Positions 53,107-62,893 of a stretch of DNA of 64,000 nucleotides are shown here, one piece after another. Origin of the DNA: Nonomuraea sp. NBC_00507 (lineage in GTDB: Bacteria > Actinomycetota > Actinomycetes > Streptosporangiales > Streptosporangiaceae); contig NZ_CP107853.1 of the NCBI RefSeq assembly GCF_036013525.1, forward strand, positions 5,456,001 to 5,520,000, read 5' to 3'. The position numbers and the translations under genes were made by a program. Under the pieces are notes generated by a model. The model searched no databases and was not told the DNA's origin. It saw only the letters and a program-made list of their open reading frames with translations. Every line of letters starts with the position of its first letter. Within the stretch, counting starts at the first letter, position 1.

Positions 53107-54459
53107 ATGCGTACACGTGGAGTCACTCGAAAGGCGTTAACCGGCGTCGTCGCGCTGCTCGCCGCCATCGCGGCCGTCGTGTTCGCACCCGGGGCGGCCC
53201 ACGCCGCCGGGCCGGCGCCGCACTACCTGATGACCGCGTTCACCAACAGCAGCGAGTCCAACATGTACGTCTACGACTCGGCGAACGCCACCACCTTCTC
53301 GCTCGTCCGCGCCAACGCCTACACCCCGCCGTCCGGCCTGATCCGCGACCCGAGCGTGCTGCGGCACACCGACGGCTACTACTACCTCGTCTACACCACC
53401 AACTGGACCGGCGACACCATCGGCTTCGCCCGCAGCGCCGACTCCGTGACCTGGACCTTTCTCCGCAACGTCACCGTCGGCCTGAACGGCGCCACCGGCA
53501 GTACCTGGGCGCCGGAGTGGTTCAGGGACTCCGACGGCAGCGTCCACGTGATCTACTCGGCGTCGACGACGGGCACGGCAGGGCAATTCCGGCCCTACCG
53601 GATCACTGCCACGAACAGCGCCTTGTCGTCGTGGAGCGCCCCGACGCCCCTGGGCATTCCGGCGAACTACATCGACAGCTTCGTCGTCAAGGTGGGCTCC
53701 ACGTACCACAACTTCCTCAAGAACGAGACGACCAAGTACATCGAGCACGCCACCGCCACCTCGCTCAACGGCCCCTGGCAGTTCACCGGCACCGGGAACT
53801 GGGCCGGCTGGGGCTCGGGCCTGGAGGGCCCGGCGCTGACGCGGCTGCCGGACGGCCGGTGGCGGATCTACTTCGACAACTACACCGGCGGTCGCTACTA
53901 CTACGCCGACAGCTCGAACCTGACCTCGTTCGGCGCCAGGGTCGAGCTGGCCGGCCTGTCCGGCACCGCCAGGCACTTCACCGTGCTGCGGGAGGACGTC
54001 GGCGACACGACCGCGGTGCCCACCGGCAACCGCTCGCTGCGCTCGGCCAACTTCCCCGACCGGTACGTACGCCACCGCGACTACCTGGCCTACGTGGACC
54101 CGCTCAACTCCGCCAGTCCGCTCGCCGACCGCAGGGACGCCACGTTCGCCGTCGTCGCCGGGCTGGCGCATGCCGGCTGCTACTCCTTCCAGGCCGTCAA
54201 CCAGCCCGGCTACTACCTGCGGCATTACAACATGCGGCTGACCCTGCAACGGGACGACGGGTCGGCGATCTTCAAGAGCGACGCCACGTACTGCGGGCGG
54301 GCCGGACTGGCGGGCGGGGGCACGATCTCGTTCGAGTCCTACAACCTGCCCGGCCGCTACCTGCGGCACTACAACTACGAGATGCGGCTGGACCTGTGGG
54401 CGTCCGGCTCGGTGTTCGCCGGCGACGCCTCCTACACCGTCACCTCGCCGCTGTCATGA
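53107..54459 (+). CDS. Secreted GH43 glycosidase with AbfB (CBM42) domain (1)
   Basis: 450 residues from ATG 53107 (AGAGGGG upstream). Signal peptide with basic start, hydrophobic core ALTGVVALLAAIAAVVFAPG and AHA-A cleavage. GH43 propeller with the catalytic-base Asp in LIRDPSVLRHTDGYYYLVYT, and Glu in SGLEGPALTRLPDG. The last 140 residues are an AbfB arabinose-binding trefoil with repeated SANFPDRYVRHRDYLAYVDP/NQPGYYLRHYNMRL units. Attacks arabinose- or xylose-containing polysaccharides outside the cell. Overlaps the next gene by ATGA. Confidence 0.9.
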   Translation: MRTRGVTRKALTGVVALLAAIAAVVFAPGAAHAAGPAPHYLMTAFTNSSESNMYVYDSANATTFSLVRANAYTPPSGLIRDPSVLRHTDGYYYLVYTTNWTGDTIGFARSADSVTWTFLRNVTVGLNGATGSTWAPEWFRDSDGSVHVIYSASTTGTAGQFRPYRITATNSALSSWSAPTPLGIPANYIDSFVVKVGSTYHNFLKNETTKYIEHATATSLNGPWQFTGTGNWAGWGSGLEGPALTRLPDGRWRIYFDNYTGGRYYYADSSNLTSFGARVELAGLSGTARHFTVLREDVGDTTAVPTGNRSLRSANFPDRYVRHRDYLAYVDPLNSASPLADRRDATFAVVAGLAHAGCYSFQAVNQPGYYLRHYNMRLTLQRDDGSAIFKSDATYCGRAGLAGGGTISFESYNLPGRYLRHYNYEMRLDLWASGSVFAGDASYTVTSPLS

Positions 54460-55895
54460 ACGCCACCCTCCGCAGGGTCGCCGCCCTCGTCCTGGCTACG
54501 CTCCTCGCCGTGATCGTCAACGTGACGCCGGCGGGCGCCTCGCCCGCCGTCCAGTACAGCAACCCACTGGCCGCCCAGCGCGCCGACCCGCACATCTTCC
54601 GCCACACCGACGGCTACTACTATTTCACCGCGACCGTCCCCGAGTACGACCGCATCGTGCTGCGCCGGGCCACCACCATCCAGGGTCTGGCGAGTGCGCC
54701 GGAGACGGTCATCTGGCGCAAGCACGCCACCGGCGAGATGGGCGCGCACATCTGGGCGCCGGAGATCCACTTCATCAACGGCAAGTGGTATGTGTACTTC
54801 GCGGCGGGCCGGGCCGACGACGTGTGGCGGATCCGGATGTACGTCCTGGAGAGCTCCAGCGCCAACCCGCTGACCGGCGCCTGGACCGAGCGGGGCCGGA
54901 TCGCCACCCCCTGGGACACCTTCTCCCTGGACGCCACCACCTTCGTCGCGAACGGCGTGCGTTACCTGCTCTGGGCACAGCAGGAGCCGGGCATCGCGAC
55001 CAACTCCAACCTCTACATCGCCCGCATGGGCGCCAACCCTTGGACGATCACCGGTCCCACGACCCGGCTGACCGTGCCCACGCTGGCCTGGGAGACCCGG
55101 GGCTACAAGGTGGCCGAGGGGCCCTCGGTGCTGCAGCGCAACGGGCGGCTCTTCCTCACCTACTCCGCCAGCGCCACGGACGCCAACTACTGCCTCGGCC
55201 TGCTGACGGCCTCGGCGTCGGCGGACCCGCTCCAGGCGTCCGCCTGGACGAAGAGCTCCAATCCCGTCTTCGCCTCCAGCGCCGCGACCAGCCAGTACGG
55301 TCCCGGCCACAACTCCTTCACCACGTCGGAAGACGGGCAGAGCGACATCCTCGTCTACCATGATCGCAACTATCGCGATATTTCAGGCGATCCCCTGAAC
55401 GATCCCAACCGGCGGACCCGCGTACAGAAGGTGTACTGGCGGGCGGACGGCACCCCGGACTTCGGCATCCCCGTGCCGGATGGGGCGACGCCGGTGCGGC
55501 TCATGTCGTACGACACGCCGGGATCGGCGATCAGGCACTACGACTACAGGGCCCGCCTGGAGGCGAACGTCACGCCGCTGGCGGACTCCCAGTTCAGGAT
55601 CGTCACGGGGCTGTCCGGGACGGGGACGGTGTCGCTGGAGTCGACCAACTTTCCCGGGTATTACCTGCGGCATCGCAACCATGAGGCGTGGGTGGAGCGG
55701 CGCGACGGCACGAGCCTGTTCAACGCCGACGCCAGTTTCCACCGGCGGGGCGGGCTCGCGGGCTCGGGCACGGTCTCGTTGGAGTCGGTGAACTTCCCCG
55801 GGTATTTCGTGCGACATCGGGGCGGTCAGGTGTGGCTCGAGCGGAACGACGGGACCAGCGCCTTCCGGGACAGCGCCAGCTTCATCCTGGAGTGA
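54456..55895 (+). CDS. Secreted GH43 glycosidase with AbfB (CBM42) domain (2)
   Basis: 479 residues from ATG 54456, overlapping the previous stop (ATGA). Signal peptide RVAALVLATLLAVIVNVTPA then ASP. GH43 domain: ADPHIFRHTDGYYYFTATVP (base Asp), WDTFSLDATTFVANGVRYLL (pKa-modulating Asp) and GYKVAEGPSVLQRNGRLFLT (acid Glu), typical of exo-alpha-L-arabinofuranosidases. The C-terminal AbfB domain has three repeats with NFPGYYLRHRNHEAWVE-type motifs. Paired secreted enzymes with the same carbohydrate-binding module suggest concerted arabinoxylan or arabinan side-chain removal. The following 260 bases (55896-56156) show no gene. Confidence 0.92.
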   Translation: MNATLRRVAALVLATLLAVIVNVTPAGASPAVQYSNPLAAQRADPHIFRHTDGYYYFTATVPEYDRIVLRRATTIQGLASAPETVIWRKHATGEMGAHIWAPEIHFINGKWYVYFAAGRADDVWRIRMYVLESSSANPLTGAWTERGRIATPWDTFSLDATTFVANGVRYLLWAQQEPGIATNSNLYIARMGANPWTITGPTTRLTVPTLAWETRGYKVAEGPSVLQRNGRLFLTYSASATDANYCLGLLTASASADPLQASAWTKSSNPVFASSAATSQYGPGHNSFTTSEDGQSDILVYHDRNYRDISGDPLNDPNRRTRVQKVYWRADGTPDFGIPVPDGATPVRLMSYDTPGSAIRHYDYRARLEANVTPLADSQFRIVTGLSGTGTVSLESTNFPGYYLRHRNHEAWVERRDGTSLFNADASFHRRGGLAGSGTVSLESVNFPGYFVRHRGGQVWLERNDGTSAFRDSASFILE

Positions 55896-56156
55896 CGCCC
55901 GCCTTGGGGCCGTGGGGCTGACGTCGGGGGCCCGTGCGCGCATGTGGCCTCCGACGCGTCGCCGTGCGCGACGACTCGTGTCCCGTGTGATGGTTCGCGT
56001 GCCACACGACGGTTCGTGTGCTGCGCTCCGAGTCGCGCGCGCCGCGGAGCGAGCCGGCGAGGTCGGCGGTGCGGTGCCGTGCCCCGTCAGTGCATGTTGT
56101 GGCGCGCGCCGGAACGCGGCGCGGCGAGGTGACGCGCGCCCAAGCCGCCGACCTGG

Positions 56157-56864
56157 TCAGAGCCGGCGCAGGACCGCTACGACCTTGCCCAGGACGGTGG
56201 CCTCGTCACCGGGGATGGGCTCGTAATTGGTGTTGTGCGGGACGAGCCAGACATGGCCGTCCTTGCGCTTGAAGGTCTTGACGGTGGCCTCGCCTTCGAT
56301 CATGGCGGCCACGATGTCGCCGCTCTCCGCCACCGGCTGCTGGCGGACGACCACCCAGTCGCCGTCGGCGATGGCGGCCTCGATCATGGAGTCACCGGCG
56401 ACCTGAAGGAGGAACAGCGTGCCTTCGCCGACGAGCTGCTTGGGCAGCGCGAAGACGTCCTCGACGCTCTCCTCGGCCAGGATCGGACCACCGGCGGCGA
56501 TGCGGCCGACGAGCGGGACGTAGGCAGCCGTGGGACGGCTGATCGTCGACTCGTCATCCGCAGCGTCCGGGTCCACCCACAACACCGGCTCGCCCGGCAG
56601 GCGCACCTCAAGGGCGCGCGGCCGGTGCGGGTCGCGTCTGAGGTAACCCTTGCGCTGCAGCGCCGTCAGCTGATGGGACACGCTGGACGTGCTCGTCAGC
56701 TGCACCGCTTCGCCGATTTCCCGCATGGAGGGCGGATAGCCGCGCTGTTGCACCGAGTCGCGAATCACTTCGAGGATCTTGCGCTGCCTGGGCGTCAGGC
56801 CCAGAGAGTCGCGTCTGCGCACCGCGAGGTCGCTGACCCCGTTTGCGTCATCCCGCTCGGTCAT
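56157..56864 (-). CDS. lexA: LexA repressor
   Basis: 235 residues from ATG 56864. Winged HTH at residues 20-85 ([40 protein letters not shown]). Self-cleavage site Ala124-Gly125 in [15 protein letters not shown]; catalytic Ser159 in [10 protein letters not shown] and Lys196 in EATVKTFKR. Represses SOS genes and is cleaved when RecA filaments form on single-stranded DNA. Divergent from the LysM gene; a candidate SOS box lies at 57033-57048, about 170 bases upstream. Confidence 0.96.
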   Translation of the reverse strand: MTERDDANGVSDLAVRRRDSLGLTPRQRKILEVIRDSVQQRGYPPSMREIGEAVQLTSTSSVSHQLTALQRKGYLRRDPHRPRALEVRLPGEPVLWVDPDAADDESTISRPTAAYVPLVGRIAAGGPILAEESVEDVFALPKQLVGEGTLFLLQVAGDSMIEAAIADGDWVVVRQQPVAESGDIVAAMIEGEATVKTFKRKDGHVWLVPHNTNYEPIPGDEATVLGKVVAVLRRL

Positions 56865-56950
56865 GCCCTGCCTCCTCGCCCGGCCGCCCGCCTCACCGGC
56901 GGACCTGCCGTTCTGTGGTCTCGATGTCGCACACAGCGACGTTATCGCTG

Positions 56951-56991
56951 TTGAAGATCATCTTCAAACAATTGTTCGAGTCTTCCTCGAA
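56951..56991. promoter_or_regulatory. Two adjacent inverted repeats upstream of lexA
   Basis: TTGAAGA-TCA-TCTTCAA (56951-56967) and TTCGAG-TCTTC-CTCGAA (56975-56991) are both perfect. Neither has the spacing of a LexA site. They are unexplained binding sites or transcript hairpins between lexA and its SOS box. Confidence 0.55.
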
Positions 56992-57032
56992 ATTGTCGCC
57001 AGTGTGGTGTACAACATCGTACGGGAGTTCGA

Positions 57033-57048
57033 TCGACACCGTGTTCGA
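57033..57048. promoter_or_regulatory. Candidate LexA-binding SOS box
   Basis: TCGACACCGTGTTCGA fits the actinobacterial SOS consensus TCGAAC-n4-GTTCGA in the complete right half and four of six left positions. It lies 54 bases before the LysM start and about 170 before lexA. Confidence 0.6.
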
Positions 57049-57101
57049 TTTGCTGATCTTTATTCGGCCTTTTCCTCAGGCCACACGGCAGGAGGTCATC
57101 C

Positions 57102-58532
57102 ATGCGAACGACCACAAACACGAACACGACCAGCGAAGACGCCAAGCGGCTCACCCTCATTGCCGATGCTACGCAGAGTAAGGACCGACGGGGAGACAAT
57201 ACGCGGACCGAGATCGCTTCCCGTGGAAATTCCGGTAAGAGGTTGGGGCTCCGTTCGAGTGACGGGGCAAGGCGCGGAGGGCCCTCGCCGGACGCGGCGG
57301 CGGCCCGGGGTCAGGGGAGGCCTCGCCTGCGCCTCGTCCCACCGCCGCATTCCGGGACGAACGCGGACGACACGCCCGCGTCGGGCGGCCAGGGTCGCCG
57401 AGGGCACGGAGCCGGTACGGGTCGGGGAGGGCCTGGAACCGGCGGGAGCCCCGGCGCTGCCGCGGGGCGCGGCAGGCTCGGGGCGAATGCGGGGCCAGGC
57501 GGTGGCACGGGCCGCGGAAGACAGGCGACAGGCACGAGACTAAGCGGTGCCGCGGGGAGCGGCAGTGCTGGGGCTGTGGCGAGATTGGCCGGGGTCGCGG
57601 AAAGCGGCGGCGCTGGGACCGTTGCGAGGCAGGGCGGCAGTGCGGGCAGCGGCGGGGCTGGGGCTGGTACGAGGCGGGGCAGCGTTGGGACTGGCGCGAG
57701 ACTGGGCGGCGTTGCGGGCAGCGGCGGCGCTGAGACGGGTGCGAGGCCGGGTGGCGCCGCGGGCAGCGGCAGCGTTGGGGCTGATGCGCGGCTGAGTGAC
57801 GCTGGGACTGGCACGACGCTAGGCGGCATTGTCGGCGGCAGCGGCGCTGGGACTGGCGCGAGGCTAGGCGGCACTCCGGGCGGCAGCGGGGCTGGGGCGA
57901 GGCTGGGCGGCACTCCAGGCGGCAGCGGGGCTGGGGCGAGGCTGGGCGGTGCCGCGGGCAGCGGGGGAGCCGGGACTCGTACTGGGATCGGTCGTGGTGT
58001 GGAGCGTGGTGGGCCCGGGGTGGGCAAGAAGCGTGGCGGGTCGGCCGCGGGCAGGGTGCGGGCCAAGGCGGCGTCGGGGGTCGGGCCGGGAACGGCTGGG
58101 TCGCGTCGCCGGCGGGGAGGCGGCGCGAAGGGCGCTGATCGCCGGTGGAAGCGCAGGGCCGGTGTGCGGCGTGATCGTCGCGCGGCGTCGCGGCTTGAGC
58201 GTCGCGCCGCGCCGCCGGTGCGGCTGACGCGCCGAGGGCGGGCCGTGCTGGTGGTGGCGGTTGCGTTACTGTCCCTGGGCGGGTTCTGGCTCGGCACACG
58301 TGCCGTCAGCCATGCGGCGGTGAAGGTCGTCGTTCCCAGCACGGCCGGGCTGCCGTGGGTGGAGGTGCGCCAGGGGGACACGCTCTGGGCCATCGCCGAC
58401 GTGCTCTCCGGAGGCGAGGATCCCGGAGCCGTGGTCGCGGAGATCAAGCGCCTGAACGGGCTCCCCGACTCGATCATCCATCCCGGCACGCGCCTCTATG
58501 TCCCGAGGGACATCGCCGGAGTGGTGCGCTGA
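57102..58532 (+). CDS. LysM domain protein with giant Gly/Ala/Arg repeat region
   Basis: 476 residues from ATG 57102. The C-terminal part is conventional: basic segment, one transmembrane helix (GRAVLVVAVALLSLGGFWLG) and LysM domain (VEVRQGDTLWAIADVLSGGE, LNGLPDSIIHPGTRLYVP), which binds peptidoglycan. In actinomycetes a LysM gene commonly stands between lexA and nrdR. Here residues about 90-300 are a long GSGGAGTGARLGG-type repeat, then a Lys/Arg-rich stretch, all predicted cytoplasmic if the helix is an anchor. Usual relatives are about 100-200 residues. Long antisense frames in the repeat are composition shadows. Confidence 0.8.
   Translation: MRTTTNTNTTSEDAKRLTLIADATQSKDRRGDNTRTEIASRGNSGKRLGLRSSDGARRGGPSPDAAAARGQGRPRLRLVPPPHSGTNADDTPASGGQGRRGHGAGTGRGGPGTGGSPGAAAGRGRLGANAGPGGGTGRGRQATGTRLSGAAGSGSAGAVARLAGVAESGGAGTVARQGGSAGSGGAGAGTRRGSVGTGARLGGVAGSGGAETGARPGGAAGSGSVGADARLSDAGTGTTLGGIVGGSGAGTGARLGGTPGGSGAGARLGGTPGGSGAGARLGGAAGSGGAGTRTGIGRGVERGGPGVGKKRGGSAAGRVRAKAASGVGPGTAGSRRRRGGGAKGADRRWKRRAGVRRDRRAASRLERRAAPPVRLTRRGRAVLVVAVALLSLGGFWLGTRAVSHAAVKVVVPSTAGLPWVEVRQGDTLWAIADVLSGGEDPGAVVAEIKRLNGLPDSIIHPGTRLYVPRDIAGVVR
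57540..57990. repeat. Degenerate tandem repeats coding Gly/Ala/Arg units in the LysM gene
   Basis: About ten to fourteen imperfect units of roughly 42-45 bases, each coding variants of GSAGSGGAGTGARLGG. The last complete units (about 57870-57950) include near-identical copies of AGGCTGGGCGGCACTCC. The pattern resembles PGRS-type expansions of mycobacteria in composition, not in homology. Confidence 0.75.
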
Positions 58533-58578
58533 TCGGCTATGTCCCGAGGGACATCGCCGGAGTGGTGCGCTGATCGGC
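58497..58578. repeat. Exact 41-bp tandem duplication of the LysM gene 3' end
   Basis: 58497-58537 and 58538-58578 are identical. The unit begins TATGTCCCGAGGGACATCGC and includes the last ten codons and stop (TGA 58530-58532) of the LysM gene; the second copy is untranslated. Exact identity means a recent event. The following interval 58579-58933 has no gene but several GACGTC palindromes. Confidence 0.95.
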
Positions 58579-58933
58579 GCGGATCCCGACGACGTCGTGG
58601 GAGTGACGACGTCATGGGGGCTACGACGTCGTGCGAGTGGCAACGTCGAGGGTGTCGTCTCGTGAGGTGACAACGCCCAAGGAGGGCGGCGTGGAGACGC
58701 TGCGGCGCGGTGTCTGAGGGATGGATCGAACAGCAAGTGGCCTGCGGTAGCGTTGTGAGGTTTGTTCACGCCCGTGACCGTTAGCAATACATGTGACACG
58801 GCCGCGCCTCCATCCTGCCATCCGGGAAGGCCGACACGCCCGAGGCTCCAGATGACCGTGGGCTGATCAGCGACTTCAGCCGGATGGGCCCGCCCAACTT
58901 GCGTTCATGGTCGCGCGCTTCTACGGTTGGACC

Positions 58934-58965
58934 ACAACATCTAGTAGTTACACCGATGTAGTTCA
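58934..58965 (+). promoter_or_regulatory. Candidate NrdR boxes upstream of nrdRJ
   Basis: ACAACATCTAGTAGTT (58934-58949) and ACACCGATGTAGTTCA (58950-58965) resemble the 16-bp NrdR box (ACA-n3-AT-n-TAGT-type). They are 110-140 bases upstream of nrdR, where tandem boxes are expected, although here they abut rather than being separated by about 15 bases. A further dyad ACACCTTGTGT follows at 58968-58978. Confidence 0.5.
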
Positions 58966-59074
58966 CCACACCTTGTGTTTCCGTGACCGCTCCATGGCCA
59001 GCCGTGGAGTGTGCGTGAGCGTCCCGTCACAACCCTTTTGCGTGTGTGGTGGCCGCAGGTCGAGGAGGCGAAGC

Positions 59075-59530
59075 GTGCACTGTCCGTTCTGTCGCCACCC
59101 TGACACCAGGGTCATCGACAGCCGCTCGACGGACGACGGCGCGGCCATCAGGCGCCGGCGCACCTGTCCGGAGTGCGGGCGCCGGTTCACCACGCAGGAG
59201 ACCGTGCTGCTCATGGTGAGCAAGCGCAGTGGAGTGACGGAGCCGTTCTCGCGGGACAAGGTCGTCGCGGGCGTACGGCGGGCCTGCCAGGGAAGACCGG
59301 TCAGCGAGGACTCACTGGCGCAGCTCGGGCAGCGGGTGGAAGAGGCCATCAGGGCCAAGGGCGCGGCCGAGCTTCCCTCCAACGAGGTGGGCCTGGCGAT
59401 CCTGGGCCCGCTGCGGGAGCTCGACGAGGTGGCCTACCTGCGTTTCGCATCGGTGTATCGCGGTTTCGAGAGCCTGGCGGACTTCGAGGCCGAGATCAAA
59501 CAGTTGAAGGTGGAGAAGGGGGAGTCATGA
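59075..59530 (+). CDS. nrdR: Transcriptional regulator NrdR
   Basis: 151 residues from GTG 59075, fixed by GAGGAGG seven bases upstream and by the universal start [17 protein letters not shown]. Zinc ribbon Cys3, Cys6, Cys31, Cys34 (CPFC...[10 protein letters not shown]), then an ATP-cone domain ([20 protein letters not shown]). Represses ribonucleotide reductase genes in response to ATP/dATP ratio. Overlaps nrdJ by ATGA, as in Streptomyces nrdRJ. Confidence 0.97.
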   Translation: MHCPFCRHPDTRVIDSRSTDDGAAIRRRRTCPECGRRFTTQETVLLMVSKRSGVTEPFSRDKVVAGVRRACQGRPVSEDSLAQLGQRVEEAIRAKGAAELPSNEVGLAILGPLRELDEVAYLRFASVYRGFESLADFEAEIKQLKVEKGES

Positions 59531-62340
59531 CGGAGACGGCCAGCGGTTCAGTAGCGCGCGGGGGCAAGCGTCCGCGTAAGGGGCTGAAGATGAAGCGGAT
59601 CTTCACCAAGCCCGGCGTGCACCCGTATGACGAGATCCAGTGGGAACGCCGCGATGTCGTCATGACCAACTGGCGCGACGGCTCGGTCAACTTCGAGCAG
59701 CGGGGCGTCGAGTTCCCCGAGTCCTGGTCGGTCAATGCGGCCAACATCGTGACGACCAAATACTTCCGGGGCGCCGTGGGCACCCCGCAGCGTGAGTGGA
59801 GTCTGAAGCAGCTGATCGACAGGGTCGTCGGCGTCTACACGCGCACCGGGATCGAGCACGGCTATTTCGCCAGTGACGAGGACGCCGAGATCTTCGATCA
59901 CGAGCTGAAGCACGCGCTGGCGCACCAGGTGTTCGCGTTCAACTCGCCGGTGTGGTTCAACGTGGGCACCCAGTCACCCCAGCAAGTAAGCGCTTGTTTC
60001 ATCCTCTCCGTGGACGACCAGATGGAGTCGATCCTGGAGTGGTACAAGGAAGAGGGTGTGATCTTCAAGGGCGGCTCGGGGTCGGGGGTCAACCTGTCCC
60101 GGATCCGTTCCTCGAAGGAGTTGCTGTCGAGCGGCGGCACCGCGAGCGGGCCGGTGAGCTTCATGCGCGGCGCCGACGCGTCCGCGGGGACGATCAAGTC
60201 CGGTGGCGCCACCCGCCGGGCGGCCAAGATGGTCGTGCTCGATGTCGATCACCCCGACATCGAGGAGTTCATCGAGACCAAGGCGCGCGAGGAGGACAAG
60301 ATCCGCGCGCTGCGGGACGCCGGTTTCGACATGGACCTGGGCGGCAAGGACATCGTCTCCGTCCAATACCAGAACGCCAACAACTCGGTGCGCGTCTCGG
60401 ATGAGTTCATGCGGGCCGTCGAGAAGGGCGAGAAGTTCGGCCTGCGCGCTCGCCTCACCGGCGAGGTGATCGAGACGGTCGACGCCCAGGACCTGTTCCG
60501 CAAGATGGCCAAGGCGGCCTGGGAGTGCGCCGACCCGGGTCTGCAGTACGACGACACGATCAACGACTGGCACACCACCCCGGAAACGGGGCGGATCACC
60601 GCCAGCAACCCGTGCAGCGAATACGTCCACCTGGACAACTCCTCCTGCAACCTGGCCAGCATCAACCTGCTGAAGTTCCTGAAGGACGACAACTCCTTCA
60701 ACGTCGCCGACTTCGTCAAGCTGACCGAGCTGATCATCACCGCGATGGACATCTCGATCACGTTCGCCGACTTCCCGACCGAGAAGATCGGCGAGACCAC
60801 GCGGGCGTACCGGCAGCTCGGCATCGGCTACGCCAACCTGGGCGCGCTGCTGATGGCGACCGGCCACGCCTACGACTCCGACGGCGGCCGTGCCGTGGCG
60901 GGGGCGATCACGTCGCTGATGACCGGTGTGTCCTACCGCCGCAGCGCCGAGCTGGCGGGCGTCGTGGGACCGTACGACGGTTATGCCAGGAACGCCGAGC
61001 CGCACAAGCGCGTCATGCGCAAGCACTCGGCGGCGAACGACTCCATGCGCACGATCGGCTCGATGGACGCCAAGATCCACGCCGAGGCGTCGCGCCAGTG
61101 GGCGGAGTGCCTCAAGCTCGGCGAGAAGAACGGCTACCGGAACGCCCAGGCCAGCCTCCTGGCGCCGACCGGCACCATCGGGCTCATGATGGACTGCGAC
61201 ACGACCGGCATCGAGCCGGACCTGGCGCTGGTCAAGTTCAAGAAGCTCGTCGGCGGCGGCTCCATGCAGATCGTCAACCAGACGATCCCGCGGGCGCTCA
61301 AGCAGCTCGGCTACCAGCAGGAGCAGATCGAGGCCGTCGTCGAGTACATCGCCGAGCACAGCCATGTCATCGACGCGCCCGGCCTGCGCAAGGAGCACTA
61401 CGAGGTGTTCGACTGCGCGATGGGCGAGCGGGCGATCGCGCCGATGGGGCACGTCCGCATGATGGCGGCCACGCAGCCGTTCCTGTCCGGCGCCATCTCC
61501 AAGACGGTCAACCTGCCCGAGTCGGCCACGATCGACGACATCGAGCAGGTCTACATGGAGGGCTGGACGCTCGGGCTCAAGGCGCTGGCCGTCTACCGCG
61601 ACAACTGCAAAGTCGGCCAGCCGCTGTCGGCCGGCAACGGCGCCAAGAAGGAAGAGGCGGCCAAGGAGCCCGAGGTCAAGGTCATCGAGGTCAACCGGCC
61701 GACCCGGCGGCGCATGCCCAACCAGCGGCCGAGCATGACCACCCGCTTCACGGTGGGCGGCGCCAAGGGTTACATGACCGCTTCGTCCTACCCCGATGAC
61801 GGGCTCGGCGAGGTCTTCCTCAAGATGTCCAAGCAGGGTTCGACCCTGGCGGGCGTCATGGACGCGTTCTCCGTCGCGATCTCCATCGGACTCCAGTACG
61901 GGGTGCCGCTGGAGACGTACATGAGCAAGTTCGTGAACATGCGGTTCGAGCCGGCGGGCATGACGGACGACCCGGACATCCGGATGGCCACGTCGGTGAT
62001 GGACTACATCTTCCGCCGCCTGGCCCTGGACCACCTGCCCTACGAGGAGCGGGCGGCCCTGGGCATCTTCTCGGCGGCGGAGCGGGCCGCGCAGCAGCGC
62101 GGGGAGGACCCGGCGGCGTTGCAGGAGACGGTGGACCGCGAGGCGCTGGCCCAGTCGGCGCCGATCGAGGAGAAGCCGAAGGAGACCCGCCCGGGACCGG
62201 CGGCCCAGGAGCTGACGCTGGAGAGTCACCAGCGCTTCACGGCCGACGCGCCGCTCTGCATGACCTGCGGCACCAAGATGCGTCCCGCGGGCAGCTGCTA
62301 CGTCTGTGAGGGCTGCGGCTCCACCAGCGGTTGCAGCTGA
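59527..62340 (+). CDS. nrdJ: Vitamin B12-dependent class II ribonucleotide reductase
   Basis: 937 residues from ATG 59527. N-terminal [20 protein letters not shown], specificity and substrate loops ([33 protein letters not shown]), active-site radical region [20 protein letters not shown], the conserved [20 protein letters not shown], and C-terminal redox/zinc region [20 protein letters not shown]. No intein interrupts it. Reduces ribonucleotides to deoxyribonucleotides using adenosylcobalamin, without oxygen. Translationally coupled to nrdR and followed by a strong terminator. Confidence 0.97.
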   Translation: MTETASGSVARGGKRPRKGLKMKRIFTKPGVHPYDEIQWERRDVVMTNWRDGSVNFEQRGVEFPESWSVNAANIVTTKYFRGAVGTPQREWSLKQLIDRVVGVYTRTGIEHGYFASDEDAEIFDHELKHALAHQVFAFNSPVWFNVGTQSPQQVSACFILSVDDQMESILEWYKEEGVIFKGGSGSGVNLSRIRSSKELLSSGGTASGPVSFMRGADASAGTIKSGGATRRAAKMVVLDVDHPDIEEFIETKAREEDKIRALRDAGFDMDLGGKDIVSVQYQNANNSVRVSDEFMRAVEKGEKFGLRARLTGEVIETVDAQDLFRKMAKAAWECADPGLQYDDTINDWHTTPETGRITASNPCSEYVHLDNSSCNLASINLLKFLKDDNSFNVADFVKLTELIITAMDISITFADFPTEKIGETTRAYRQLGIGYANLGALLMATGHAYDSDGGRAVAGAITSLMTGVSYRRSAELAGVVGPYDGYARNAEPHKRVMRKHSAANDSMRTIGSMDAKIHAEASRQWAECLKLGEKNGYRNAQASLLAPTGTIGLMMDCDTTGIEPDLALVKFKKLVGGGSMQIVNQTIPRALKQLGYQQEQIEAVVEYIAEHSHVIDAPGLRKEHYEVFDCAMGERAIAPMGHVRMMAATQPFLSGAISKTVNLPESATIDDIEQVYMEGWTLGLKALAVYRDNCKVGQPLSAGNGAKKEEAAKEPEVKVIEVNRPTRRRMPNQRPSMTTRFTVGGAKGYMTASSYPDDGLGEVFLKMSKQGSTLAGVMDAFSVAISIGLQYGVPLETYMSKFVNMRFEPAGMTDDPDIRMATSVMDYIFRRLALDHLPYEERAALGIFSAAERAAQQRGEDPAALQETVDREALAQSAPIEEKPKETRPGPAAQELTLESHQRFTADAPLCMTCGTKMRPAGSCYVCEGCGSTSGCS

Positions 62341-62411
62341 CTCCCCGAAGTCCTCCGGTCTAACCGGAACTCGGCGCCTTGGCTGAGGCCTTGCTGATGC
62401 TGGGGTTGTGA

Positions 62412-62439
62412 AGAGGCCCGGCCTTTTGGCCGGGCCTCT
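62412..62439 (+). terminator. Strong hairpin terminator after nrdJ
   Basis: AGAGGCCCGGCC-TTTT-GGCCGGGCCTCT: perfect 12-bp arms with a TTTT loop, 72 bases after the nrdJ stop. Confidence 0.9.
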
Positions 62440-62572
62440 CTGCTGCTGTGACCGACCCGCCAGTAGGTGGGGGTTACTCCAGAGGATCACCTGAAGATGT
62501 TTTCCTCATATAAACTTCAGGTGTGTGCCGGGGTTCTGGCTCTTCTCTGCTTGCCGAGGGACGGTCACGGAC

Positions 62573-62893
62573 GTGGGCGACGCTGCTGATCGACGCTCCA
62601 GTTGGACATTTCTGACCAACCACGCCCGCGTGCTGCTGCTCATTGCGGCTGATCCGCAAGTGCGGGTCCGCGACATCGCCAAAGGCATCGGCATCACCGA
62701 ACGAGCTGCCCAGAGCATCGTGACCGACCTGGTGGGGGCTGGCTATGTGGAGCGGGAGGGCCGCCGTAACCGCTATGCCATCCTTCCGGGTCGGCACCTG
62801 CGTCACCCCAGCCAAAGCACCATACCTGTTCAAGCGGTCATCGACCTGTTCGCCTGCTTCGGTTTGCCCGCCGGTGGCCCCGGTCCTCGCTGA
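62573..62893 (+). CDS. Winged helix-turn-helix regulator
   Basis: About 106 residues from GTG 62573 (GAGGGAC somewhat far upstream, so the start is uncertain). MarR/ArsR-like wing: SSWTFLTNHARVLLLIAADP, VRDIAKGIGITERAAQSIVT, DLVGAGYVEREGRRNRYAIL, then a short tail LPGRHLRHPSQST. This single-domain type is common in actinomycetes and lacks a known effector. It precedes a SpoIIE-type phosphatase gene in the same direction by about 200 bases. Confidence 0.8.
   Translation: MGDAADRRSSWTFLTNHARVLLLIAADPQVRVRDIAKGIGITERAAQSIVTDLVGAGYVEREGRRNRYAILPGRHLRHPSQSTIPVQAVIDLFACFGLPAGGPGPR

Noticed and set aside
57169..58489. Long antisense frames across the LysM repeat region
   Set aside because: Gly/Ala repeats have no stop codons in several frames; the plus frame alone ends in a true helix and LysM domain.
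59974..62490. 838-codon antisense open frame over nrdJ
   Set aside because: Low-complexity composition, no motif, covers a conserved gene on the other strand.
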